Assembly: GCA_000433455.1 (NCBI GenBank)
Contig: HF992499.1
Span: 151,732 to 181,373 of the forward strand
Length of the DNA: 29,642 nucleotides
Source: Mycoplasma sp. CAG:877
GTDB lineage: Bacteria > Bacillota_I > Bacilli_A > RF39 > UBA660
Reading direction: 5' to 3'
Notes under the pieces: generated by a model
The model's input: the letters and a program-made list of their open reading frames with translations, nothing else
The model's database searches: none
What the model was told of the DNA's origin: nothing
In this document: positions 21,745 through 28,891 of the stretch, one piece after another
Position numbering within the stretch: the first letter of the stretch is position 1
Layout: each line of letters begins with the position of its first letter
Position numbers and translations under genes: made by a program

Positions 21745-22902
21745 ATGGCAGATAAAAGAGATTATTATGAGGTACTAGGAGTAGATAAAAATGCTAGTGC
21801 CGATGAAATAAAAAGTGCTTTCCGTAAAAAAGCCAAACAATATCACCCAGATTTAAACAAAGATGATCCTAATGCTGCTGATAAATTTAAAGAAGCCCAA
21901 GAAGCTTATGAAGTATTATCGGATGAATCAAAACGTAAAATGTATGATCAATATGGCCATGCTGGTGTGAATAATTCTTATGCCAGTGGTGGAGCTAACT
22001 ATGGTGGTTTTGGTGGCTTTGATGCCTCTGGTTTCGACTTTGGAGATATCTTTGATTCGTTCTTTGGTGGTGGTGGAAGCTCATTTGGAGGTTTCCAAAA
22101 CTTTGGTGGAACTTCTTCATCAAGAACTAGAAAAACACGCGGTAGTGATGTCTTAATGCGTATGAAACTAGATTTTGAAGAAGCTGTCTTTGGTACAGAA
22201 AAGAAGTTCAACATCGATGTAGTTGAAGAATGTGAAGAGTGTCATGGTAATGGAGGTTTTGAACCAGAAACTTGTGAAACATGTCACGGTACAGGAACAG
22301 TAACTAGTCAACGACAAACAATGCTAGGTTCATTCTTATCAAAAGGACCATGTCCAGACTGCGATGGATTAGGAAAAATATATAAAAGAAAATGTAGCGA
22401 ATGTAACGGAAAAGGTCGTATTAAAAAGAATAAAAGAATCACTATCAATATTCCAGCTGGAGTAAATACAGGCGATCGTCAAAGAATAACAGGTAAAGGT
22501 AACCCTGGAACAAATGGTGGCGAAAATGGTGATTTATACTTAGAATATGTAGTAGGTGAACATGAATATTATACAAGAGATAATGACGATATCTATCTAG
22601 AAGTACCATTAACTCTAACTGAAGCTATTCTTGGTTGTAAAAAAATGATCCCAACGCTATACGGAAATGTAAAACTAACCGTAGATGCTGGAACCTCATC
22701 AGGTGAAAAACAAAAGATCAGAGGAAAAGGTGTAAATAATGAATATCGTAGACATAAAGGAGATATGTACGTAATATTTAGAGTTTATACACCTAAAAAA
22801 TTAACTCGAGAACAAAAAGCTCTAATAGAAAAGTTAAAAGATACAGACATGACAACAAGAGAAATCAACGATTTTGATAAGTTTGTTGAGAAAAACGATT
22901 AA
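21745..22902 (+). CDS. dnaJ: co-chaperone DnaJ (Hsp40)
   Basis: 385 residues with all type I DnaJ parts: J domain with the HPD motif (34-36) that stimulates DnaK ATPase, Gly/Phe-rich linker (about 75-122), four zinc-binding motifs CEECHGNG, CETCHGTG, CPDCDGLG and CSECNGKG (Cys 163/166, 177/180, 203/206, 217/220), and C-terminal substrate-binding beta domains. The ribosome site AGAGGTG and 14-base gap from pepF place it in the same transcript. It is the last gene of the heat-shock operon, closed by the terminator at 22901. Confidence 0.98.
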   Translation: MADKRDYYEVLGVDKNASADEIKSAFRKKAKQYHPDLNKDDPNAADKFKEAQEAYEVLSDESKRKMYDQYGHAGVNNSYASGGANYGGFGGFDASGFDFGDIFDSFFGGGGSSFGGFQNFGGTSSSRTRKTRGSDVLMRMKLDFEEAVFGTEKKFNIDVVEECEECHGNGGFEPETCETCHGTGTVTSQRQTMLGSFLSKGPCPDCDGLGKIYKRKCSECNGKGRIKKNKRITINIPAGVNTGDRQRITGKGNPGTNGGENGDLYLEYVVGEHEYYTRDNDDIYLEVPLTLTEAILGCKKMIPTLYGNVKLTVDAGTSSGEKQKIRGKGVNNEYRRHKGDMYVIFRVYTPKKLTREQKALIEKLKDTDMTTREINDFDKFVEKND

Positions 22903-22930
22903 GTGATTACTAATCGCTTTTTCTTTTTTT
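22901..22930 (+). terminator. terminator of the hrcA-dnaJ operon
   Basis: AAGTGATT (22901-22908), ACT loop, AATCGCTT (22912-22919) with one G-U pair, then TTTC and seven T. The left arm begins inside the dnaJ stop codon. Confidence 0.85.
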
Positions 22931-22944
22931 AAAATTTCCTTCCC

Positions 22945-22962
22945 AAAAAGTCCGTACTTTTT
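22945..22962 (+). repeat. A/T-rich inverted repeat upstream of thyA
   Basis: AAAAAGT (22945-22951), CCGT, ACTTTTT (22956-22962). Only one G-C pair per arm; it could be a weak back-up terminator or part of the thyA control region. Confidence 0.4.
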
Positions 22963-22981
22963 ATGTGACATTTTTAGTATC

Positions 22982-22997
22982 TGTTGCAAAAGCAACA
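22982..22997 (+). promoter_or_regulatory. perfect inverted repeat, candidate thyA-folA operator
   Basis: TGTTGC (22982-22987), AAAA, GCAACA (22992-22997). It lies 20-35 bases upstream of the putative -10 of thyA, where a repressor or activator could bind. No known regulator of thyA matches, so the role is open. Confidence 0.45.
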
Positions 22998-23016
22998 CAT
23001 AATATTTTGACTGATA

Positions 23017-23025
23017 TGGTACAAT
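23017..23025 (+). promoter_or_regulatory. probable extended -10 of the thyA-folA promoter
   Basis: TG (23017-23018), one base, TACAAT (23020-23025), 24 bases before the thyA ATG. The -35 position (about 22997-23002) is poor. The good TTGACT at 23007 would need a -10 too close to the ribosome site. Confidence 0.55.
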
Positions 23026-23048
23026 TAGTTAGAATAGGGAGGATAAAA

Positions 23049-23900
23049 ATGACAAAAGGTGATAAATATACAAAACAAATATTTAGAAAGATATTAAAAG
23101 AGGGTTGTCTTGATAAAAATCCAAGAACCCATTATGCCGATGGTACTACAGCTCATACCATAAGTATAAACCATGGTATGTGTACATATGATTTAACTAA
23201 AGGAGAAACTCCTTTAATAACACTGCGACCAATTGCTGTAAAATCGAGTATTGGTGAATTATTATGGATTTATCAAGATGAATCAAATGACCTTAATCTT
23301 TTAAGAGATAAATACGGTGTAACTTGGTGGGATGAATGGGACATCGGTAATAGAACCATTGGTGCTGTCTATGGTGAAACTGTAAGAAGACACAACTTAG
23401 TTAAAAATCTAATTAAGGGTTTAGAAGAAAATCCAGATGGTCGTCGTCATATAATAAGTCTTTGGCAAGAAGATGACTTTAAAGATATACATGGTCTAAA
23501 ACCTTGTGCTTTTATGACGGAATGGAATGTACGTCATGGAAAGGACGGAGTAGACTATCTAGATATGTGTCTAACTCAACGTTCAAGTGATTTTGCAACA
23601 GCCGGTTGCATAAATCAAGTTCAGTATTTAGTTTTTCTACATTTAATTGCTAGACACTTAGGTCTAACTCCAGGACGCTTTACTTGGTTTTATAATAATA
23701 TCCAAATATATGACCGTCATATAAAACAAGTAAAAGAACTATTAAAAAGAACTCCAGTAGAATGTGAACCAAAAATCTGGTTAAATCCAGAAAAAACAAA
23801 CTTCTACGATTTCACAGTAGATGACATAAAAATAATTGATTATCCAAGAGCCGAAATAAAAGAAAAAAATTCTCAAATGAAATTTGATATAGGTATTTAA
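23049..23900 (+). CDS. thyA: thymidylate synthase
   Basis: 283 residues; makes dTMP from dUMP using methylenetetrahydrofolate and yields dihydrofolate, which FolA recycles. The catalytic Cys153 lies in KPCAFMTEWNVR, the phosphate-binding Arg pair in GRRHIISLW, and RSSDFATAGCIN (178-189) holds the Asp and Asn that recognise the uracil ring. The motif is CA instead of the CH of E. coli, and LGxPFN is replaced; to my knowledge this is the form of streptococcal and lactococcal ThyA, so it is a known branch. The ATG at 23049 has AGGGAGGA upstream (23036-23043). An in-frame TTG at 22965 lies upstream of the likely promoter and is rejected. Confidence 0.94.
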   Translation: MTKGDKYTKQIFRKILKEGCLDKNPRTHYADGTTAHTISINHGMCTYDLTKGETPLITLRPIAVKSSIGELLWIYQDESNDLNLLRDKYGVTWWDEWDIGNRTIGAVYGETVRRHNLVKNLIKGLEENPDGRRHIISLWQEDDFKDIHGLKPCAFMTEWNVRHGKDGVDYLDMCLTQRSSDFATAGCINQVQYLVFLHLIARHLGLTPGRFTWFYNNIQIYDRHIKQVKELLKRTPVECEPKIWLNPEKTNFYDFTVDDIKIIDYPRAEIKEKNSQMKFDIGI

Positions 23901-24389
23901 ATGGCAACATTAACTTTAATAGCCGCAGTAGGCAAAAATAATGAACTAGGCAAGGATAATAAATTAATATGGCATATCCCAGATGATATGAAATTCTTTA
24001 AAGAACAAACCATAAATAAAAAGATAATTCTAGGTAGAAAAACACTTGAGTCTCTACCAGGACTACTTCCGAAAAGAATCCATTTAGTCTTAACACATCA
24101 AAGTTTAAAAGAAAAAGAAAATTTAAAAGTATACAATAATATTGAAGACTTATTAGATTATTTAGACACTATAAATGAAGAAGTAATGGTAATAGGTGGA
24201 GCTAAAATCTATGAAAAATTTTTTCCTAAAGCAAACAAAGTAATATTAACAGAAATAGAAGATTCTTCTCCAGCAGATGCCTATTTTCCAAAACTAAATA
24301 AAAACGATTGGACAAGAAAAATCCTAGTAACAAAAGAATATAATGGTATAACATATCATCATGTAATATATGAAAGAATTAATAAATGA
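23901..24389 (+). CDS. folA: dihydrofolate reductase
   Basis: 162 residues, typical DHFR size; reduces dihydrofolate to tetrahydrofolate with NADPH. Visible are LIAAVGKNNELG, the WHIPDDMKFFK helix with catalytic Asp29, the GRKTLESLP NADPH-binding turn, and VIGGAKIYEKF. The ATG follows the thyA stop with zero gap, so translation is coupled, and the pair forms a closed dTMP cycle. Its stop is TGA, and a terminator begins two bases later. Confidence 0.96.
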   Translation: MATLTLIAAVGKNNELGKDNKLIWHIPDDMKFFKEQTINKKIILGRKTLESLPGLLPKRIHLVLTHQSLKEKENLKVYNNIEDLLDYLDTINEEVMVIGGAKIYEKFFPKANKVILTEIEDSSPADAYFPKLNKNDWTRKILVTKEYNGITYHHVIYERINK

Positions 24390-24391
24390 CA

Positions 24392-24418
24392 AACATCACC
24401 AATAAAGTGATGTTTTTT
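24392..24418 (+). terminator. terminator of thyA-folA
   Basis: AACATCAC (24392-24399), seven-base loop, GTGATGTT (24407-24414), eight perfect pairs, with a six-T run (24413-24418). Confidence 0.92.
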
Positions 24419-24491
24419 GCGATGTAAAAAATAATGTCCAATAAAATTTATGTAGTATAAATTTACATTTATCAATTAAAACAATTGAGTT

Positions 24492-24519
24492 TTTACAAAG
24501 GATGGTGTACTATTATAAT
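24492..24519 (+). promoter_or_regulatory. promoter of the histidine kinase pair
   Basis: TTTACA (24492-24497), 16-base spacer, TATAAT (24514-24519), 28 bases upstream of the GTG start of the first kinase. No repeated operator-like sequence is visible around it. Confidence 0.7.
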
Positions 24520-24547
24520 AATAGTAAAAGAATAAGGAAGTGTTGAT

Positions 24548-26374
24548 GTGACTTTTCGAATGTATGAAAGTATGGCCTTTGCAATTTGCGCATTGGTTTA
24601 TTTAAGTTTGATATTAATTATGTATGTACATAAAAAGAAAGTAGGGGATTTACAAACTAAAGTATTCTCCGTCTTATTAGCTGCTGGTATTGCTTTAACT
24701 TTTAGTGAAGGTGCTTATGTATATGGCTTATCGGTTTTAGATACAAATCCCACTTTAACAGCAGTTACTTGTCGTATTTATACAATAGGAATTTTAGTAT
24801 TAATAAATTTATTTATTTATTATATAACTACTATGTTTATGCGTAGACTAGAGGACAAAAAAAAGGAAAAGAAGAATAATACAATAACCTTAATTGCTCT
24901 TATTGTTCTAGCAATAATAACAATATTAATATCTTTTGCTTTTCCCCTAGACTATACAAGCTCTAAATCTGGTTTTTATAACTTTGGTGGTCCAGCTACT
25001 ACGATTGTTTATGCTGAAGGATTTTTCTTATTCCTAATAATATTCATAGTAACTGTCTTTAAAAGTAATAGTATTCCTAAAAAACAACAAAAGCCAATTT
25101 ATTTCTTTATTTTAGTTTTTGTTGGACTTATAACACCTCAAATAATTTTAAATTATGATTTGAATTTAGTATCATTCATCTTCGCTTTTATGATATCAAT
25201 ACTATATTTTACTATTGAGAGTCAAGATAATAAACTAATTCAAGAATTACAAATATCAAAAGAAGAGGCGCTAACAGCAAGTAAAGCTAAAACTGAGTTC
25301 TTAATTAATATGTCTCATGAGATAAGAACACCTATGAGTACCATTCTAGGTTTTAGTGAAATTCTCTTAAATGAAGAAAACTTAACAGAAGAAGTTGCTA
25401 AAAGAGATACCCAAAATATTTATGAAGCAAGTAATATTTTAATGGAATCAATTAATGCAATTCTTGATATTTCATCTCTAGAAACTAATAGAGAAAAAGT
25501 AAGAAACGAAAAATATCATCCAGCTAGTATGTTATTTGAATTAGATGAAAACATTCGCTCAAAAAAAGATCAGAACATTGAATTTTCTACAATTACTAGC
25601 AACAATTTACCTCAAGAGCTAATTGGCGATGTAGAAAAGATCCAGAAGATATTAAACTTCATAATTGACTTTTTCATAAACTCAACTTCATCTGGGAAAA
25701 TAACTCTATCGGTAAATGCTAAAGAAACTGAAAGAAACATTTGCCAACTAATTTTTACCATAACAAGTAGTAACGCTAATATTAGTCGTGAAAAATTTAA
25801 TATAGAATTCAATGATTTCGTAAAGTTAAGTGAAGAGAATAATACACTTATCAATAATACTGATTTGAAGCTGATTATTGCTAAAAAATATATAGAACTA
25901 TTAAGAGGAGATATAGACTTTAGAAATAATAACAATATCACCTGTGATTGTACAATTAACTTAATTCAAAGTCTTGTAAATGATTCTCTACCACAAAAAG
26001 AACAAATTCAAAAAAAAGTAAAGAAGAACATCTTAATAGCAGATGAAAATAGAGTGAATCATATAATTATCAGTAAATACTTTGAAAATGGAAATTACAA
26101 TATTTTAAATTCATATACAAAAGAAGATTGTAATAACAAAATAAGATTTGAAAAATTAGACCTAATACTTATAGATACTTCATTTTTAAATGAGAATTTA
26201 GAACTACGTTTAAAAGAAAAGACTACCCCTTTTAATATCATTGAAATGAATGATGAAAAAGTAGGAAAGTCAAAAGAATATGTAAAAGATATAATTTATA
26301 AACCTATAAGTAGAGATGAGATTAACAGAGTAATTGATCAATATCTTAATAGTGAAAAGGATGTGAGTATATGA
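24548..26374 (+). CDS. 7TM hybrid histidine kinase with His but degenerate ATPase domain
   Basis: 608 residues: seven predicted membrane helices (to about residue 222), a DHp helix pair with the H-box FLINMSHEIRTPMSTILGF (His257), a HATPase-like domain (about 360-475) and a receiver-like domain (about 493-603). The DHp domain looks functional. The ATPase domain does not: both N-box Asn positions are Phe (KILNFIIDFFIN), the DxGxG G1 motif is replaced by SSNANIS, and no G2 glycines remain. The receiver keeps the acidic pair (D499, E500), Asp543 and Lys585, but the Thr/Ser switch is Asn568. The GTG start is supported by AAGGAAG (24534-24540). It overlaps the next gene by ATGA. It is probably a kinase that must be phosphorylated in trans. 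Confidence 0.88.
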   Translation: MTFRMYESMAFAICALVYLSLILIMYVHKKKVGDLQTKVFSVLLAAGIALTFSEGAYVYGLSVLDTNPTLTAVTCRIYTIGILVLINLFIYYITTMFMRRLEDKKKEKKNNTITLIALIVLAIITILISFAFPLDYTSSKSGFYNFGGPATTIVYAEGFFLFLIIFIVTVFKSNSIPKKQQKPIYFFILVFVGLITPQIILNYDLNLVSFIFAFMISILYFTIESQDNKLIQELQISKEEALTASKAKTEFLINMSHEIRTPMSTILGFSEILLNEENLTEEVAKRDTQNIYEASNILMESINAILDISSLETNREKVRNEKYHPASMLFELDENIRSKKDQNIEFSTITSNNLPQELIGDVEKIQKILNFIIDFFINSTSSGKITLSVNAKETERNICQLIFTITSSNANISREKFNIEFNDFVKLSEENNTLINNTDLKLIIAKKYIELLRGDIDFRNNNNITCDCTINLIQSLVNDSLPQKEQIQKKVKKNILIADENRVNHIIISKYFENGNYNILNSYTKEDCNNKIRFEKLDLILIDTSFLNENLELRLKEKTTPFNIIEMNDEKVGKSKEYVKDIIYKPISRDEINRVIDQYLNSEKDVSI

Positions 26375-28227
26375 TAGCTGGTTTAATATTAACAATAGGT
26401 AGCTTATTTTTCATGATAATACTATGCATAGTATACTTTTCACAGAATAACGAAAAAACAATTGAAACAAAACTATACAAATACATGCTTATTACTATGC
26501 TTCTATTAATAGTTACTGAGATTGCTATGTGTTGTATAATCTACTATGTTGATAATAGTCAAATAAAAGAAATAGCCGCTAGAACACACTGGCTTACATC
26601 AGTTGCTTGGTTTTACTTATTATATTCCTATAGTCTTGCGTTTTTAAGAGATATTCAAACTACCTCTGTAACTAAATATTTATTTTCTGATATAAGAATA
26701 AAAGTTGTAAATGTTCTAACCGTTTTAGTATTAATAATATATTTTTTCATTCCCTTTTCTTCTCTTGATAAAATATCATTTCTACCAGGACCTGCTGCAT
26801 ATTTCTTAATAACTTATTGTAGTATTATAACTCTATGTATAATTGGCTACACTATTATTCATGGAAAAAAAATAAATGCACGTAAAAAGAAAACTATATA
26901 TATTCAAGTAATAATATTAGCTATTGATATGATTTTACAAGCTTTATATCATGATATTGCAATCGAAGCCATAGGAGCTGCTATTCAAATGTACTATTTA
27001 TATTTTAATATTGAAAATCCCGATATTAAAAACGTTGAAGAGTTAGAAGCTGTTAAAATTGAAATAGATAAAGCCAACAAAGCTAAGTCAGACTTTTTAT
27101 CTAATATGTCTAGTGAAATAGTTCATCCCATGAACACAATCATTAACTGTAGTAAACTAATATTAAAAGAAGAACCATATAGTAAAGAACAAACTAAAAA
27201 CTATATAAAAGAAATATCAATAGCCGGAGGCAACTTACTAAATATAATTGACAATGTCCTTGATATATCAGCAATAGAGTCAAATAATGATGCATTAGAA
27301 CAAAAAGAATATTCAATAGTTAATATTGTTAAAGATTTAAATGATATTGTGACTACGAAAATTGGCGAAAAACCAATAGAGTTCTTATTAGAAGTAGATG
27401 AACAAGTACCAACTAAGTTCTATGGTGATTATAATAAAATATATCAAATATTACTAAATCTTTTAACAAATGCTATAGATCACACCGAGGTAGGAAAAAT
27501 AAAATTATCTATAGGAATTGAAAAAGAAGATTTAGAAATGTGTCATTTAATAATGAAAGTAAATGATACTGGTTGTGGAATGAAGAAAGAAGATAGTGAT
27601 AAATTAACTGCTATGTTAAATAGTAGTAATACTATAGATTCTAGTAGTGTAAATGAAGATGGTTTCAACTTGATCTCTATAAAAAAATACATTGACTTAA
27701 TGGGTGGAAACTTATCATTTAAAAGTGATTATGGAGTTGGTAGTTCCTTTCAAGTTGATTTAAATCAAAAAATAGTTAATAGTATGCCTATTGGAGATAT
27801 AAAGTCATCTCTTCAAAACAATGCCAAAATAGACTACATAGATTGTTCAAAGTATACAGTTTTAATTGTTGATGATGATGAACTAAGTATAAAAGTAACT
27901 GAAAGAATGCTAGAACCTTATAAGTTTAATATTAAAAAAGTAAATTCTGGAAGAGCATGTATCTATGATATAAAGTCTGATAACAAATATGATATAATTT
28001 TCATGGATCACATGATGGAAGGTCTAAATGGTATTGATACTCTTCATAAAATAAGAAAACTAGATGGCTATACAATTCCACCAGTTATTGCACTAACAGC
28101 AAATGCCATTTCTGGTATGCGTGAGTTATACTTAAATGAAGGATTTGATGAGTACTTACCAAAACCAATAAAATCTAATGAACTAAATAGTTTAATAAAA
28201 AAATATTTTGGAAAAGAGTTACAATAA
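26371..28227 (+). CDS. 7TM hybrid histidine kinase with active-type ATPase and receiver but no phosphoacceptor His
   Basis: 618 residues with the same layout as its upstream partner: seven membrane helices (to about 213), DHp (about 226-303), HATPase (about 350-465), receiver (about 495-615). In the H-box FLSNMSSEIVHPMNTI the phosphoacceptor His is Ser248 (codon 27112-27114, AGT); a His252 sits four residues later, where Thr or Asn is usual. The N-box is intact (QILLNLLTNAID; N363, N367), as is G1 (NDTGCGM, 398-404); G2 keeps one glycine (EDGFNL). The receiver is complete: D501/D502, phosphoacceptor Asp546, Thr576, Lys598. The start overlaps the previous stop, with AAAGG (26356-26360) upstream. 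The likely role is ATP-binding and receiver partner of the preceding kinase. Confidence 0.88.
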   Translation: MIAGLILTIGSLFFMIILCIVYFSQNNEKTIETKLYKYMLITMLLLIVTEIAMCCIIYYVDNSQIKEIAARTHWLTSVAWFYLLYSYSLAFLRDIQTTSVTKYLFSDIRIKVVNVLTVLVLIIYFFIPFSSLDKISFLPGPAAYFLITYCSIITLCIIGYTIIHGKKINARKKKTIYIQVIILAIDMILQALYHDIAIEAIGAAIQMYYLYFNIENPDIKNVEELEAVKIEIDKANKAKSDFLSNMSSEIVHPMNTIINCSKLILKEEPYSKEQTKNYIKEISIAGGNLLNIIDNVLDISAIESNNDALEQKEYSIVNIVKDLNDIVTTKIGEKPIEFLLEVDEQVPTKFYGDYNKIYQILLNLLTNAIDHTEVGKIKLSIGIEKEDLEMCHLIMKVNDTGCGMKKEDSDKLTAMLNSSNTIDSSSVNEDGFNLISIKKYIDLMGGNLSFKSDYGVGSSFQVDLNQKIVNSMPIGDIKSSLQNNAKIDYIDCSKYTVLIVDDDELSIKVTERMLEPYKFNIKKVNSGRACIYDIKSDNKYDIIFMDHMMEGLNGIDTLHKIRKLDGYTIPPVIALTANAISGMRELYLNEGFDEYLPKPIKSNELNSLIKKYFGKELQ

Positions 28228-28229
28228 AA

Positions 28230-28259
28230 AAGGCTTCACCGTAATTATAGTGAAGTCTT
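28230..28259. terminator. bidirectional terminator
   Basis: AAGGCTTCAC (28230-28239) pairs with GTGAAGTCTT (28250-28259), ten pairs with one G-U. T runs follow on both strands (TTTTATTTT on plus; six T on minus from 28231 down), so it can end both the kinase operon and the convergent methyltransferase gene. Confidence 0.88.
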
Positions 28260-28268
28260 TTATTTTAC

Positions 28269-28880
28269 CTAATTTTTTCTAAGACATAATTCCCATAGTA
28301 CTTTAGGATTATCATATCTATCCATTGCTGACTCTTTTAAATAGTAAACTTTAAAATCTTTAAAGTAATAATAGCAATCTTCCTCATCAAAATATCTTTT
28401 ATAAATATTTCCTTCAAAGTAAAAATTATGCTCGATCTTTTCCAAATTATTTTTTTTCTGTACTTCTTTTGTTGAATTAACTCTAACTAAAAGATAGCCA
28501 TCTTTTTTTAGTACTCGTGAAATTTCCTTAATAATATATTTAGTCATTTCATTATCAAAATAATGTAAACATAAATCTGCAATAACAACATCGACAGAAT
28601 TATCACCAAAAGGTAATCCTCCAGTCATATCAAATAACATTGTCTGTAAATCTTTATTTTCTTCCTGAACCATCTTTAATACTTCAGATGAAAAGTCTGT
28701 TGCGATAACATCACTAAACCCCTCTGAAATTAAATAATTACTACAGTAAGCTCTTCCACACCCTAGCTCCACAAATTTAAAGTCTTTTCTAAATAGTTTA
28801 GTATATTTATTTAACCAATCATCATAAGTTGAATTATACTTCTTATGAATATCATCCCAATATAGATTAAAATTACCCAT
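28269..28880 (-). CDS. class I SAM-dependent methyltransferase
   Basis: 203 residues with a Rossmann methyltransferase fold of the Methyltransf_11/25 type. SAM motif I is VELGCGRAY (37-45), the acidic ribose-binding residue is Asp62 (ATDFSS), motif II is MLFDMTGGLPFGDNSVDVVIA (in part), and LCLHYF and ISRVLKKDGYLLVRVNS give motifs IV to VI. It is small-molecule-type in size, but the substrate cannot be told from sequence. The minus-strand ribosome site GGTGAAG precedes the ATG at 28880. It begins 11 bases after the rnhC stop, so the two share a transcript. Confidence 0.88.
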   Translation of the reverse strand: MGNFNLYWDDIHKKYNSTYDDWLNKYTKLFRKDFKFVELGCGRAYCSNYLISEGFSDVIATDFSSEVLKMVQEENKDLQTMLFDMTGGLPFGDNSVDVVIADLCLHYFDNEMTKYIIKEISRVLKKDGYLLVRVNSTKEVQKKNNLEKIEHNFYFEGNIYKRYFDEEDCYYYFKDFKVYYLKESAMDRYDNPKVLWELCLRKN

Positions 28881-28891
28881 ACTATCTTCAC

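Noticed and set aside
22965..23048. Extended N-terminus for thymidylate synthase
   Set aside because: It would begin upstream of the likely promoter; the ATG at 23049 has AGGGAGGA and family-like length.
23049..23900. ThyA as a novel enzyme because CH and LGxPFN motifs are altered
   Set aside because: The same CAF and RSxD pattern is, as I recall, present in streptococcal-type ThyA, so it is a known branch.
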